From positions 1,178,001-1,242,000 of the forward strand of contig NZ_JACHBS010000001.1 of assembly GCF_014200395.1 (NCBI RefSeq): a stretch of DNA of 64,000 nt, written 5' to 3'. Below are positions 27,006-35,999 of the stretch, in pieces. The notes below the pieces were generated by a model. The model did not search any database, was not told where the DNA came from, and saw nothing but the letters and a program-made list of their open reading frames with translations. The stretch comes from Microcella frigidaquae (GTDB taxonomy: Bacteria; Actinomycetota; Actinomycetes; Actinomycetales; Microbacteriaceae). A program made the translations under genes and the position numbers. Every line of letters begins with the position of its first letter. Position 1 is the stretch's first letter.

Positions 27006-29558
27006 ATGTCTGCCCAGAATCAGAAGGTCACCGGTGTGCTCGGCGCGATCGCCGGCATGGTCGGTCTCAGCGCCGTCGCGGGTGTTCTCGTGACCGTCAT
27101 GGTCACTCCCGCGCTCGCTGTCACGGGGATGGCCGCGAGCAACACCATCGGCATCTTCGAGAGCCTGCCCGAGTATCTGCGGATCAACGAGCAGACGCAG
27201 CGCAACGTCCTCTACGCGCAGCGCACCTCCGACCCGGCCGACGGCTACCGCGCGATCGCCACCGTCTACGCGGAGAACCGCGAGGAGGTCGGCTGGGACG
27301 AGGTCTCGCAGTACATCAAGGACGCCACCGTCGCCGGCGAGGACCGCCGCTTCTACGAGCACAACGGCGTCGATGTCCAGTCGATCGTGCGCGCCGCCGT
27401 CGGCAACGCCGTCTCGGGCGGCATCGAGTCGGGCGCATCGACGCTCACCATGCAGCTGGTGAAGAACATCTTCATCACCGAGGCCCTCAAGGCCCCGACG
27501 CTTGAGAAGCGCGACGAGCTGATCGCGCAGGCGCAGGAGCAGACGCTCGAGCGCAAGCTGCAGGAGGCCAAGTTCGCGATCGGCCTCGAGAAGGACTACA
27601 CGAAGGACGAGATCCTCCTCGCGTACCTGAACATCGCCGGATTCGGCGGCAACACCTACGGCATCCAGGCAGCCGCGCAGCAGTACTTCGGCGTGCCGGC
27701 CTCCGAGGTGACCATCGCACAGGCGGCGAGCCTCATCGCGATCGTGCAGCAGCCCGGCGCCCGCTCGCTCGGCACGCCCGAGAACTACGCGGCCAACCAG
27801 AAGCGCCGCGACGTGATCCTCGGCTTCATGTACGGCGAGGGCTACATCACCGAGGCCGAGTACCGCGAGGCGATCGCGATCCCGGTCGACGAGGAGTTCG
27901 TGCAGATCAACCCGCCGCAGAGCGGCTGCTTCGCCGCGCACCCGCGCGCGAAGTTCTTCTGCGACTACGTCATCAACTCGGTCAAGGACTTCGAGGCGCT
28001 CGGTGCGACCGAGGAGGAGCGTCTCGAGGCATGGCACCTGGGCGGCTACGACGTGTACACCACCCTCAACCTCTCGCTGCAGAACGCGACGCAGGAGCGC
28101 ATGTGGGAGGTCGTCCCGGCGAACGTCTCCCAGACCAACCTCGGCGGCGTCGCCGTGCAGGTCGAGAACGGCACGGGCCGCGTGCTGTCGATGGCGATCA
28201 ACAAGCGCTTCGACAACCGCAGCCCCGACTTCGGGGGCGGCAAGCCCGGCACAACGGCCGTGAACTACGCGACCGACCGCGACTACGGCGGGTCGAGCGG
28301 CTTCCAGGTCGGATCGACCTACAAGATCTTCACGCTGCTCGAGTGGCTCGAGCAGAACCGGGGCCTGCGCGAGGTCGTCGACACGACGCGCAACCGGCTG
28401 CAGAACAGCGCGTTCCGGGACACCTGTGAAGATGGTGGCGGCCCCCACGGCGGCCCCTGGAACGTCGGCAACTTCGGACCGGCGGCCCCCGCGCTCTCCG
28501 TCTGGGATGCCACGGTGCAGTCGGTGAACACGGCGTTCGCCGCGATGGCCGAGCAGCTCGACCTGTGCGAGATCCGCCGGACGGCGGAGGCGATGGGCGT
28601 GCACCGCGCCGACGGCGATCCCCTGCAGACGAACCCCTCGGCGATCCTCGGCACTAACGAGATCGCTCCGCTCACGATGGCCGCGGCCTACGCGGCGATC
28701 GGCAGCGGCGGAATCTTCTGCGAGCCGATCATCGTCGACCGCTTCATCGACCGCGACGGCAAGGAGCTGAAGGGTCAGGAGCAGGAGTGCCGGCGTGCGC
28801 TCTCGGAGGAGGTGGCCGCAGCCGCCACCGGCCCGATGCGCGATGTCTTCGGCCTCGGAACCGCCCGGACCTCCGTCGTCGGCGACGGGATCCCCCTAAT
28901 CGGCAAGACCGGAACCACCGACGCCGCCGTCCACACCTGGATGGCGGGCGGCAGCACCAAGGTCACGACGGTCGTGTGGGTCGGCAATGTGGTCGGGCAG
29001 TACAACATCACGTTCCTTCCCGCCGGCACCCTGATGCGCCACAACGTGTTCCGCATCGCGCAGGCGGAGGCCAACCGGCAGTATGGCGGCGGGCAGTTCC
29101 CGGCCGTTCCGGCACGGCTGCTCAACGGGTCGGGCGTGACCCTGCCGGACGTCGCCGGACTCACCGCCGAGCAGGCGAAGGACCTCCTGGAGGGCCTCGG
29201 CTTCCGCTTCGAGATCGGCAAGCGGGTCGACTCCGATCTGGCCGAGGGCCTCATCGTCACCTCCTCGCCGAAGCCGGGTACCCTGCTGGCCCGCGGCCAG
29301 ACCGTGAAGGTCTCGATCAGCCGCGGCAACCTCATCGTGGTCCCGACCGTGTCGAGAGGCGATCTGACCGCGCCCGACGCGATCGCCGCCCTCAACGCGG
29401 CCGGGTTCCTCACGATCAGCGAGATCTGCCAGGAGCTCCCGGCGGACTCGCCGCCGGAGAAGGACAACATCGTGGTCGACCAGACGCCGAAGGGCGGGGC
29501 GAAGGTGAAGTTCGGCACGGCCGTCACCATCACCGTCGAACGCCTGGACTGCGGATGA
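27006..29558 (+). CDS. ponA: Class A penicillin-binding protein with PASTA domains
   Basis: 850 residues. Bifunctional peptidoglycan glycosyltransferase/transpeptidase. A short cytoplasmic part and one membrane helix (~10-40) are followed by GT51 (EDRRFYEHNGVD near 105, STLTMQLVKN near 142), then the transpeptidase (SxxK in GSTYKIF near 436, SxN in QSVNTAF, KTGTT near 634), then two PASTA domains (~715-780 and ~781-850). The cytoplasmic N-terminus is very short compared with mycobacterial PonA1. The ATG has TACCCT ending 7 bases upstream, a leaderless start. It is followed directly by the phosphoesterase gene. Confidence 0.96.
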   Translation: MSAQNQKVTGVLGAIAGMVGLSAVAGVLVTVMVTPALAVTGMAASNTIGIFESLPEYLRINEQTQRNVLYAQRTSDPADGYRAIATVYAENREEVGWDEVSQYIKDATVAGEDRRFYEHNGVDVQSIVRAAVGNAVSGGIESGASTLTMQLVKNIFITEALKAPTLEKRDELIAQAQEQTLERKLQEAKFAIGLEKDYTKDEILLAYLNIAGFGGNTYGIQAAAQQYFGVPASEVTIAQAASLIAIVQQPGARSLGTPENYAANQKRRDVILGFMYGEGYITEAEYREAIAIPVDEEFVQINPPQSGCFAAHPRAKFFCDYVINSVKDFEALGATEEERLEAWHLGGYDVYTTLNLSLQNATQERMWEVVPANVSQTNLGGVAVQVENGTGRVLSMAINKRFDNRSPDFGGGKPGTTAVNYATDRDYGGSSGFQVGSTYKIFTLLEWLEQNRGLREVVDTTRNRLQNSAFRDTCEDGGGPHGGPWNVGNFGPAAPALSVWDATVQSVNTAFAAMAEQLDLCEIRRTAEAMGVHRADGDPLQTNPSAILGTNEIAPLTMAAAYAAIGSGGIFCEPIIVDRFIDRDGKELKGQEQECRRALSEEVAAAATGPMRDVFGLGTARTSVVGDGIPLIGKTGTTDAAVHTWMAGGSTKVTTVVWVGNVVGQYNITFLPAGTLMRHNVFRIAQAEANRQYGGGQFPAVPARLLNGSGVTLPDVAGLTAEQAKDLLEGLGFRFEIGKRVDSDLAEGLIVTSSPKPGTLLARGQTVKVSISRGNLIVVPTVSRGDLTAPDAIAALNAAGFLTISEICQELPADSPPEKDNIVVDQTPKGGAKVKFGTAVTITVERLDCG

Positions 29559-30505
29559 GTCGAGCAGTCCGGGCCGCGGCCGTCGCCTCCCTCGGGATCG
29601 CGGCGGCCGCGGCCGTCTACGGGACGCTGATCGAGCGGAAGGCGTACCGGGTGCGCCGCGAGGTCGTGCCCGTCCTCTCCCCCGGCGCCGACCCGATCCG
29701 CGTGCTCCACCTCAGCGACCTCCACCTCGCACCGTGGCAGCGGGACAAGATCGAGTGGGTGCGCTCGCTCGCCGACCTGAAGCCCGATCTGGTGATCGAC
29801 ACGGGCGACAATCTGGGGCATCCGGATGCCCTGCCGGCGCTCGCGGAGGCACTCAGCGCCTTCGACGGCGTGCCCGGTGCTTTCGTGCACGGGTCGAACG
29901 ACTACTTCGCCCCCACCCCGAAGAACCCGCTCGCCTACCTGACCGGGCCGTCGAAGGGCGAGACCGCCACCGCGACGCGGCTCGACATCGAGGCGCTCGA
30001 GGCTCTGCTGCGCGACCGGCTCGGCTGGATCCCGCTCAACAACGCGGTCGGGCAGCTCACCGTCAACGGCACGATCCTCGACCTGATGGGCACCAACGAC
30101 GCCCACCGCGGCTGGGACCGCCTCGACCGCCTGCCGGCGATGATGGATGCCCTGCGCGAGCTCGACGAGGACGACACCGATGACCCGGCCGTGGTCCTCG
30201 GGGTGACGCACGCGCCGTACCAGCGTGTGCTCAACGCCTTCACCACCCAGCGCGCCGACGTGATCTTCGCCGGGCACACCCACGGCGGCCAGGTCTGTGT
30301 TCCCGGAGTGGGAGCGCTGGTCACCAACTGCGACCTGCCGCGCGACCGCGCCCGTGGGCTGTCGGTGTGGCACCACGCCCATCAGGCCTCGTACCTGAAC
30401 GTCTCGGCGGGGCTCGGCACATCGATCTACGCGCCCATCCGGTTCGCCTGCCCGCCCGAGGCGGTGCTCGTGACACTGGTGGGCGACGACATCGGCTATT
30501 CTTGA
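29555..30505 (+). CDS. Metallophosphoesterase (membrane-anchored)
   Basis: 316 residues. One N-terminal membrane helix (~5-22) and a calcineurin-type phosphoesterase with LSDLHL, DTGDNLG, GSNDYFAP and the C-terminal GHTHGGQ, which bind two metals. Like YkuE-type enzymes it may act on an envelope or lipid phosphate; the substrate is unknown. The ATG overlaps the PBP stop (ATGA). This PBP-phosphoesterase pair is common in actinobacteria. Confidence 0.92.
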   Translation: MSRAVRAAAVASLGIAAAAAVYGTLIERKAYRVRREVVPVLSPGADPIRVLHLSDLHLAPWQRDKIEWVRSLADLKPDLVIDTGDNLGHPDALPALAEALSAFDGVPGAFVHGSNDYFAPTPKNPLAYLTGPSKGETATATRLDIEALEALLRDRLGWIPLNNAVGQLTVNGTILDLMGTNDAHRGWDRLDRLPAMMDALRELDEDDTDDPAVVLGVTHAPYQRVLNAFTTQRADVIFAGHTHGGQVCVPGVGALVTNCDLPRDRARGLSVWHHAHQASYLNVSAGLGTSIYAPIRFACPPEAVLVTLVGDDIGYS

Positions 30506-30511
30506 CGGGTT

Positions 30512-30529
30512 GCCCGCTCTCGAGCGGGC
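30512..30529 (+). terminator. Hairpin between the phosphoesterase gene and tRNA-Pro
   Basis: GCCCGCTC-TC-GAGCGGGC, a perfect 8-bp stem, starts 7 bases past the stop codon and 6 bases before tRNA-Pro. It is either a terminator or part of the tRNA leader. Confidence 0.45.
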
Positions 30530-30534
30530 GGCAC

Positions 30535-30608
30535 CGGGGTATGGCGCAGCTTGGTAGCGCGCGTCGTTCGGGACGACGAGGCCGCAGGTTCAAATCCTGT
30601 TACCCCGA
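30535..30608 (+). tRNA. tRNA-Pro (anticodon CGG)
   Basis: 74 bases without CCA. Acceptor stem CGGGGTA/TACCCCG, D-arm GGCGCAGCTTGGTAGCGC, anticodon loop TTCGGGA, and T-arm with GGTTCAAATCC are intact. The discriminator is A. An IS481 element begins 3 bases beyond the 3' end. Confidence 0.97.
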
Positions 30609-30611
30609 CAC
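30597..30611. repeat. Target-site duplication, left copy
   Basis: The 15 bases CTGTTACCCCGACAC directly before the left end of the IS recur exactly at 31949-31963. The copy includes the last 12 bases of tRNA-Pro. Confidence 0.92.
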
Positions 30612-30644
30612 TGTCCTGTCTCAGGACATAGGAAACCCTCGAAC

Positions 30645-31880
<1,236 letters not shown>

Positions 31881-31948
31881 GTCCTTGAGGGTGTCGGGAT
31901 GTTTCCTATGTCGTGAGACAGGGGTTTCCTATGTCCTGAAACTAGACA

Positions 31949-31963
31949 CTGTTACCCCGACAC
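31949..31963. repeat. Target-site duplication, right copy
   Basis: Exact copy of 30597-30611. It leaves a duplicate of the 3' end of tRNA-Pro, and the original downstream hairpin follows immediately. Confidence 0.92.
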
Positions 31964-32000
31964 GAGAAATGGGACCGCCTTCGGCGGTCCCATTTCTCGT
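31962..32000 (+). terminator. Strong terminator hairpin, originally of tRNA-Pro
   Basis: ACGAGAAATGGGACCGCC pairs perfectly with its complement across a TTC loop (18-bp stem). Without the IS it would lie directly behind the tRNA. It can also close the tdk transcript from the other side. Confidence 0.85.
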
Positions 32001-32066
32001 TGGTGCCTTGGGCATCCGGAGCGCAAGCGCTCCGACCGCGGAGGCGGCTCGCGACGGCGGCCCGCG

Positions 32067-32738
32067 TCAGCTGAAGTCGGGGTCGGGACCGAGCTCGAGG
32101 CCCGCATCCAGGGGCACCGCCGAACGGCGGCCGGTCGCGAGGGTGTCTCCCGACTCATCGAGGTAGCACGCGGCGCACAGCGACTCGTAGGTGACGTCGA
32201 CGCCGTCGATCGCGACCTGGTCGCCGTCGAACACGAACCGGCCGTCCACCGAGCGGCCGTTGAACACGGCCTTGCGGCCGCACCGGCAGATCGTCTTGAG
32301 CTCCTCGAGCGAGTGGGCGATCTCGAGCAACCGGCGGCTGCCCGGGAAGGCGACCGTCTGGAAATCGGTGCGGATGCCGTAGGCCAGCACCGGCACGTCC
32401 TCCCGAACCGCGATGCGGAGCAGGTCGTCCACCTGCTGGGTGCTCAGGAACTGCGCCTCGTCGACGAGCAGGCACGAGACGTCGCGGCTGGTGTCACGGA
32501 TCGCCGCCGCACGATGGGCCTGGAAGCGCGTGTAGATGTCGTCGTCGAGGTCGACCGTGAAGTCGACAGGCCGCGTCACGCCGAGCCGGGACACGATCGT
32601 CTGGTCGCCCTTCGTGTCGATGCGCGGCTTGGCCAGCACGATGAGCTGCCCGCGCTCCTCGTAGTTGTAGGCGGCCTGCAGCAGCGCCGTGCTCTTGCCG
32701 CTGTTCATCGCGCCGTATCGGAAGTAGAGCTTCGCCAT
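32067..32738 (-). CDS. tdk: Thymidine kinase
   Basis: 223 residues. Salvages thymidine to dTMP. Type II kinase fold: P-loop YGAMNSGKST near residue 8, LLVDEAQFL, and a C-terminal zinc lasso with Cys pairs (CRCG and CAAC). The substrate loop reads YESLC. The ATG overlaps the stop of the response-regulator gene (TAATG), so it lies at the end of that operon. Confidence 0.95.
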   Translation of the reverse strand: MAKLYFRYGAMNSGKSTALLQAAYNYEERGQLIVLAKPRIDTKGDQTIVSRLGVTRPVDFTVDLDDDIYTRFQAHRAAAIRDTSRDVSCLLVDEAQFLSTQQVDDLLRIAVREDVPVLAYGIRTDFQTVAFPGSRRLLEIAHSLEELKTICRCGRKAVFNGRSVDGRFVFDGDQVAIDGVDVTYESLCAACYLDESGDTLATGRRSAVPLDAGLELGPDPDFS

Positions 32739-33400
32739 TACTGCAGGTACCCGTCCTCTGCGGCCCGACGGATCAGGTCGGCCTTCGTGCTCGCGGGCCG
32801 ACCGGCCCGGGCGTACTTCTCGCGCGTGCGGCGCAGATAGGTCTTCGCCGTCTCGTACTGCACGTTCATCTGGCTGGCAACCTCGCTCATGCTCGAGCCA
32901 CCCGCATAGAGCACGAGCGCCTCGCGCTCGCTCGTGGAGAGCTTCGGGCGCGCGGGGTGCTGGGCACCCTTCGGCAGCGGCCGCCAGTCGCGAACGGGCG
33001 TGCCGGTCGACTCCATGCCCATGACGCGGCGCGCGGTCTCCATGACCTCGCTGAGCGGCATCGTCTTCGAGAGGAAGGCCGAGGCGCCCGCATCGAAGGC
33101 GCGGTCGCGAGCCTCCGCGGTGTCGAGGCTGGTGAGCACGATCACCTTCGCCCCGGCGGCACGGCAGGTGCGCACGCGCGCCTCGATCGAGACGGGCTCC
33201 TGGAGTTGGAAGTCCAGCAGGACGAGGTCGGTCGGGAACTGGTCGCTCTGCACCAGCTCGAACCAGGTGGGCGCCGTCAGCACGAGCTCGAAGTCGCGAG
33301 CGTGCGCCGCGACCCAGGAAGAGAGGCTGTCGAGAAGCAGCTCGTGATCGTCGAGGATCGCCAGACGTACTCGACGAGCCGTCTGCGCCTCAGTATCCAT
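32738..33400 (-). CDS. LuxR/NarL-family response regulator
   Basis: 220 residues. Receiver domain (~10-125) with acidic pocket DDHE, phospho-acceptor Asp in LVLLDFQ, Thr in VLTSLD and Lys in FLSKTM. LuxR-type helix-turn-helix (~150-215) is LSTSEREALVLYAGGSSMSEVA. The ATG at 33400 overlaps the end of the upstream gene by 11 bases. It should be phosphorylated by the sensor kinase encoded at 34565-35824; its targets are unknown. Confidence 0.92.
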   Translation of the reverse strand: MDTEAQTARRVRLAILDDHELLLDSLSSWVAAHARDFELVLTAPTWFELVQSDQFPTDLVLLDFQLQEPVSIEARVRTCRAAGAKVIVLTSLDTAEARDRAFDAGASAFLSKTMPLSEVMETARRVMGMESTGTPVRDWRPLPKGAQHPARPKLSTSEREALVLYAGGSSMSEVASQMNVQYETAKTYLRRTREKYARAGRPASTKADLIRRAAEDGYLQ

Positions 33401-34568
33401 ACTCAAACTCTAGAACCAGACGACCATCGGTCTCACGCAGGGACGACCGCCGCGTGAGCCCGCGGATCAGCTCGAGCATCGAGCGCAGCGCGCGGCGGGC
33501 ATCCGCCACCGACCACGCGGTCGTGATCTCCCACTCGACGGAGAGGCGCCCCTCGTGCGCCTGGAGGCGCAGCACGATCTCGGAGGCGTCGAGCGTCTCG
33601 ATGGCGACCACCGCGAGAGCCCGCAGCAGCGTGCGGCGCTCGAGGGCGGCCCGGCGCCCGAGGTCGTCGGGGTCATCGGCGGTGGCATCGACCGCCCGGC
33701 GCGGGTGACGGGCGACGACATCGTCGAGCATCTGCTGAGCCCAGCCCCGCTCGACGTCCGCGACCAGCAGTGCACGGATGCTCTGCGCGAGCCGCCGTGC
33801 CTCCTCACGATCGGCCGGGGTCACCTCGTCGGCCTCCGCGATGCGCTGGAGAGTCGGCACCGCCTCCAGATTGAGCACGGTGATGCGCTGCTGCTGCACC
33901 GACCGCGCGACCCCCGTGCGGTGCTCGCGCGAAACCGCGGCGGCCGACTGCCAGGCACGCTCCTGCCAGAGCCGCGTCGAGGTGTTGAGCGAGTGCGCAT
34001 AGGCTGCGGCGGCCAGGCCGAGCAGCGCGACGATGAAGGAGCCGGTGATCGCGTAGGTGACGGTGGGCACATCGCTGACGGCGGTGGGTGCCTGCGCGAT
34101 GCCGAGGCCGGCGCAGAACAGCGTATGCAGGGCCGTCCAGACGACGATCTCGCGCGCGGGCCGGTACGGGGTGCTCGCGAGCAGGAGTATGCCGATCACC
34201 AGTGGCGGCCAGTCGTCGCGGAGGCGCTCATTCGCCCCTGCCGTCGAGAGCGCGCTGGTGACCGCGGTCGCCATGAGCAGCAGCTGGAACACCTGGGCAG
34301 AGGGTGCCTGCCAGACCGGCCGCGTTGGCCGCGAGCGGTCGAGGAGGAGAACGCAGGCCGCCACGACCAGGAGGTAGGAGATCACGAACCACAGCGGCTG
34401 CACGATCTCGGACGGGCGTGTCACGGCGACGAGCAGGGGAACGGTTCCGGCAAGCAGGGCTGCCCCGGTGGTCACGGGGCGGGCTGCGGCCGCCGACAAG
34501 GGGTCGAGGCGCTCGAGGGTGATCTCCGCCGCGGGGAGCCGCGCAGGCAGCGGCGCGGGCCGCGTCAT
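33390..34568 (-). CDS. Degenerate histidine-kinase-like membrane protein
   Basis: 392 residues. About six membrane helices (~40-220), then a cytoplasmic part. The region that should hold the phospho-accepting His reads REHRTGVARSVQQQRITVLN and lacks the HD box; the ATPase N-box reads LLRALAVVAIETLDASEI and the G boxes are not visible. It therefore looks like a catalytically dead kinase paralogue that may modulate the true kinase next to it. The ATG overlaps the kinase stop (ATGA) and its own end overlaps the regulator start. Confidence 0.75.
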   Translation of the reverse strand: MTRPAPLPARLPAAEITLERLDPLSAAAARPVTTGAALLAGTVPLLVAVTRPSEIVQPLWFVISYLLVVAACVLLLDRSRPTRPVWQAPSAQVFQLLLMATAVTSALSTAGANERLRDDWPPLVIGILLLASTPYRPAREIVVWTALHTLFCAGLGIAQAPTAVSDVPTVTYAITGSFIVALLGLAAAAYAHSLNTSTRLWQERAWQSAAAVSREHRTGVARSVQQQRITVLNLEAVPTLQRIAEADEVTPADREEARRLAQSIRALLVADVERGWAQQMLDDVVARHPRRAVDATADDPDDLGRRAALERRTLLRALAVVAIETLDASEIVLRLQAHEGRLSVEWEITTAWSVADARRALRSMLELIRGLTRRSSLRETDGRLVLEFEYGY

Positions 34569-35824
34569 CGCTCCCCCTCGCCGGTATCGCCTCGGGCACC
34601 GGTCGGCACCCGGAGCAGCACCGAGGTGCCGCGACCTGGCTGCGACCACACCGTGGCCGAGCCGCCGACCGTCTCCAGTCGCCCGACGATGCTGGTGCCG
34701 ACGCCGAGGCGGCTGTCGGTGCGCGCATCGAGCGCGAAGCCGCGCCCGGCGTCGACCACCATCGCCGACACCTCGTGCGGCGAGCCGCCGAGCACGACAT
34801 CGGCGGTGTCGGTGCCGGCGTGCCGCCGCACGTTCGCGATGCACTGGGCGACGGCGCGGCTGAACTGGTCGAAGGCCTCCCCGTCGAGGGCGTCGAGCAC
34901 GGCCGGGTCGCCCTCGATGGCCACCGTGACCGCCCCGGCGGCAGCCTCATCGACGACCCGGCGCAGCCGATCACCCCGGGTCGCGCGCAGCATGCCCTCC
35001 GGCAGCTCGAGGTCATCGACGGGGTCCTCCTCGAGACCGAACCACTCGTGCCCGACGATGAGCTCGAGGTCGTTGCGGATGCTCTCCCGCGCCGCGGGCG
35101 GGAGCGACCCGCTCGTGGTCGTGATCACGGCGAGCTGGTTCAGCACCGTGTCGTGCAGGAGCGCGGTCGCGCGCTGCTCGAACCCGCGGCGGACATCCGC
35201 GAGCATCTCCTCCCGTGCAGCGCGGTAGAGCTCCGTCTGCGCATGCCGACCGCTGAGCAGGTCAGCACGGAGCACCGCGAGGAGGCCGACCACGATGAAC
35301 CAGGCGGCGAACGACACGGCGTCGAAGGTCCACGGCGACCCGAGCCAGATGATCGCGGCCGCCGACGCGGCCTCCCCGACGAGATAGCCGGCGGTCGTCC
35401 ACCCGATCGAGGTGCCGATGCCGGGCCCCACCCCGATGACGAGGATCAGCGCGATCTTGAGCAGCACGATCGTGAAGTCGTCGTTGGCGACCGGGGTGTC
35501 GAGCTGCGTGGAGGTGATCAGCGAGTACCACACCACGCACAGGCCGCCGATGACGAGGTAGCTCGCGGCGATGAAGGCCGAGGGGCTGCGCTCGAGGAGC
35601 GCGAGGAGCACGATCATCGGGATCAGCACCACGACGGCGGGCCAGAGCAGCACCTGCGGCACGGAGGCCTGGATCGAGAGCACGACGAGGCCGACCGCGG
35701 TGAGGCAGACGGCAGCCGCTGCGTGACCGGCCCGGGCGACGGCCGTGCTCGTCGTGCGGGCGGCGAGGTGCGGCGGAAGACCGAGCGGCACCGCGCTGCC
35801 TCCCCCCTCTCCATGCGGGCGCAT
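34565..35824 (-). CDS. Two-component sensor histidine kinase (HisKA_3 type)
   Basis: 419 residues. Seven or so membrane helices (~35-205), then a DHp helix with ALLHDTVLNQLAVI carrying the phospho-accepting His, then a HATPase_c domain with N-box QCIANVRRHAG and G-box VVDAGRGF, and GRGTSVLLRVP at the end. It is the NarL-type partner of the regulator at 32738-33400. The ATG at 35824 has GGAG upstream; an in-frame ATG at 35866 would add 14 residues. The stimulus is unknown. Confidence 0.88.
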   Translation of the reverse strand: MRPHGEGGGSAVPLGLPPHLAARTTSTAVARAGHAAAAVCLTAVGLVVLSIQASVPQVLLWPAVVVLIPMIVLLALLERSPSAFIAASYLVIGGLCVVWYSLITSTQLDTPVANDDFTIVLLKIALILVIGVGPGIGTSIGWTTAGYLVGEAASAAAIIWLGSPWTFDAVSFAAWFIVVGLLAVLRADLLSGRHAQTELYRAAREEMLADVRRGFEQRATALLHDTVLNQLAVITTTSGSLPPAARESIRNDLELIVGHEWFGLEEDPVDDLELPEGMLRATRGDRLRRVVDEAAAGAVTVAIEGDPAVLDALDGEAFDQFSRAVAQCIANVRRHAGTDTADVVLGGSPHEVSAMVVDAGRGFALDARTDSRLGVGTSIVGRLETVGGSATVWSQPGRGTSVLLRVPTGARGDTGEGER

Positions 35825-35999
35825 GGAGTCGGCTCCATTCTGACCCAGTGCACCGTCCTCGACCATCCCTCACCTGGGGGGTGCCGACCCGGCAGCTGCC
35901 GGAGCGGGTGCGAGCGGCGGGCCGGTAGATGACCCGTGGAGCAGGCCAAGATGCTGGCCCTGTCGATGTGTCTGGCTTCCGTGCCATTACTCTCGCAGG

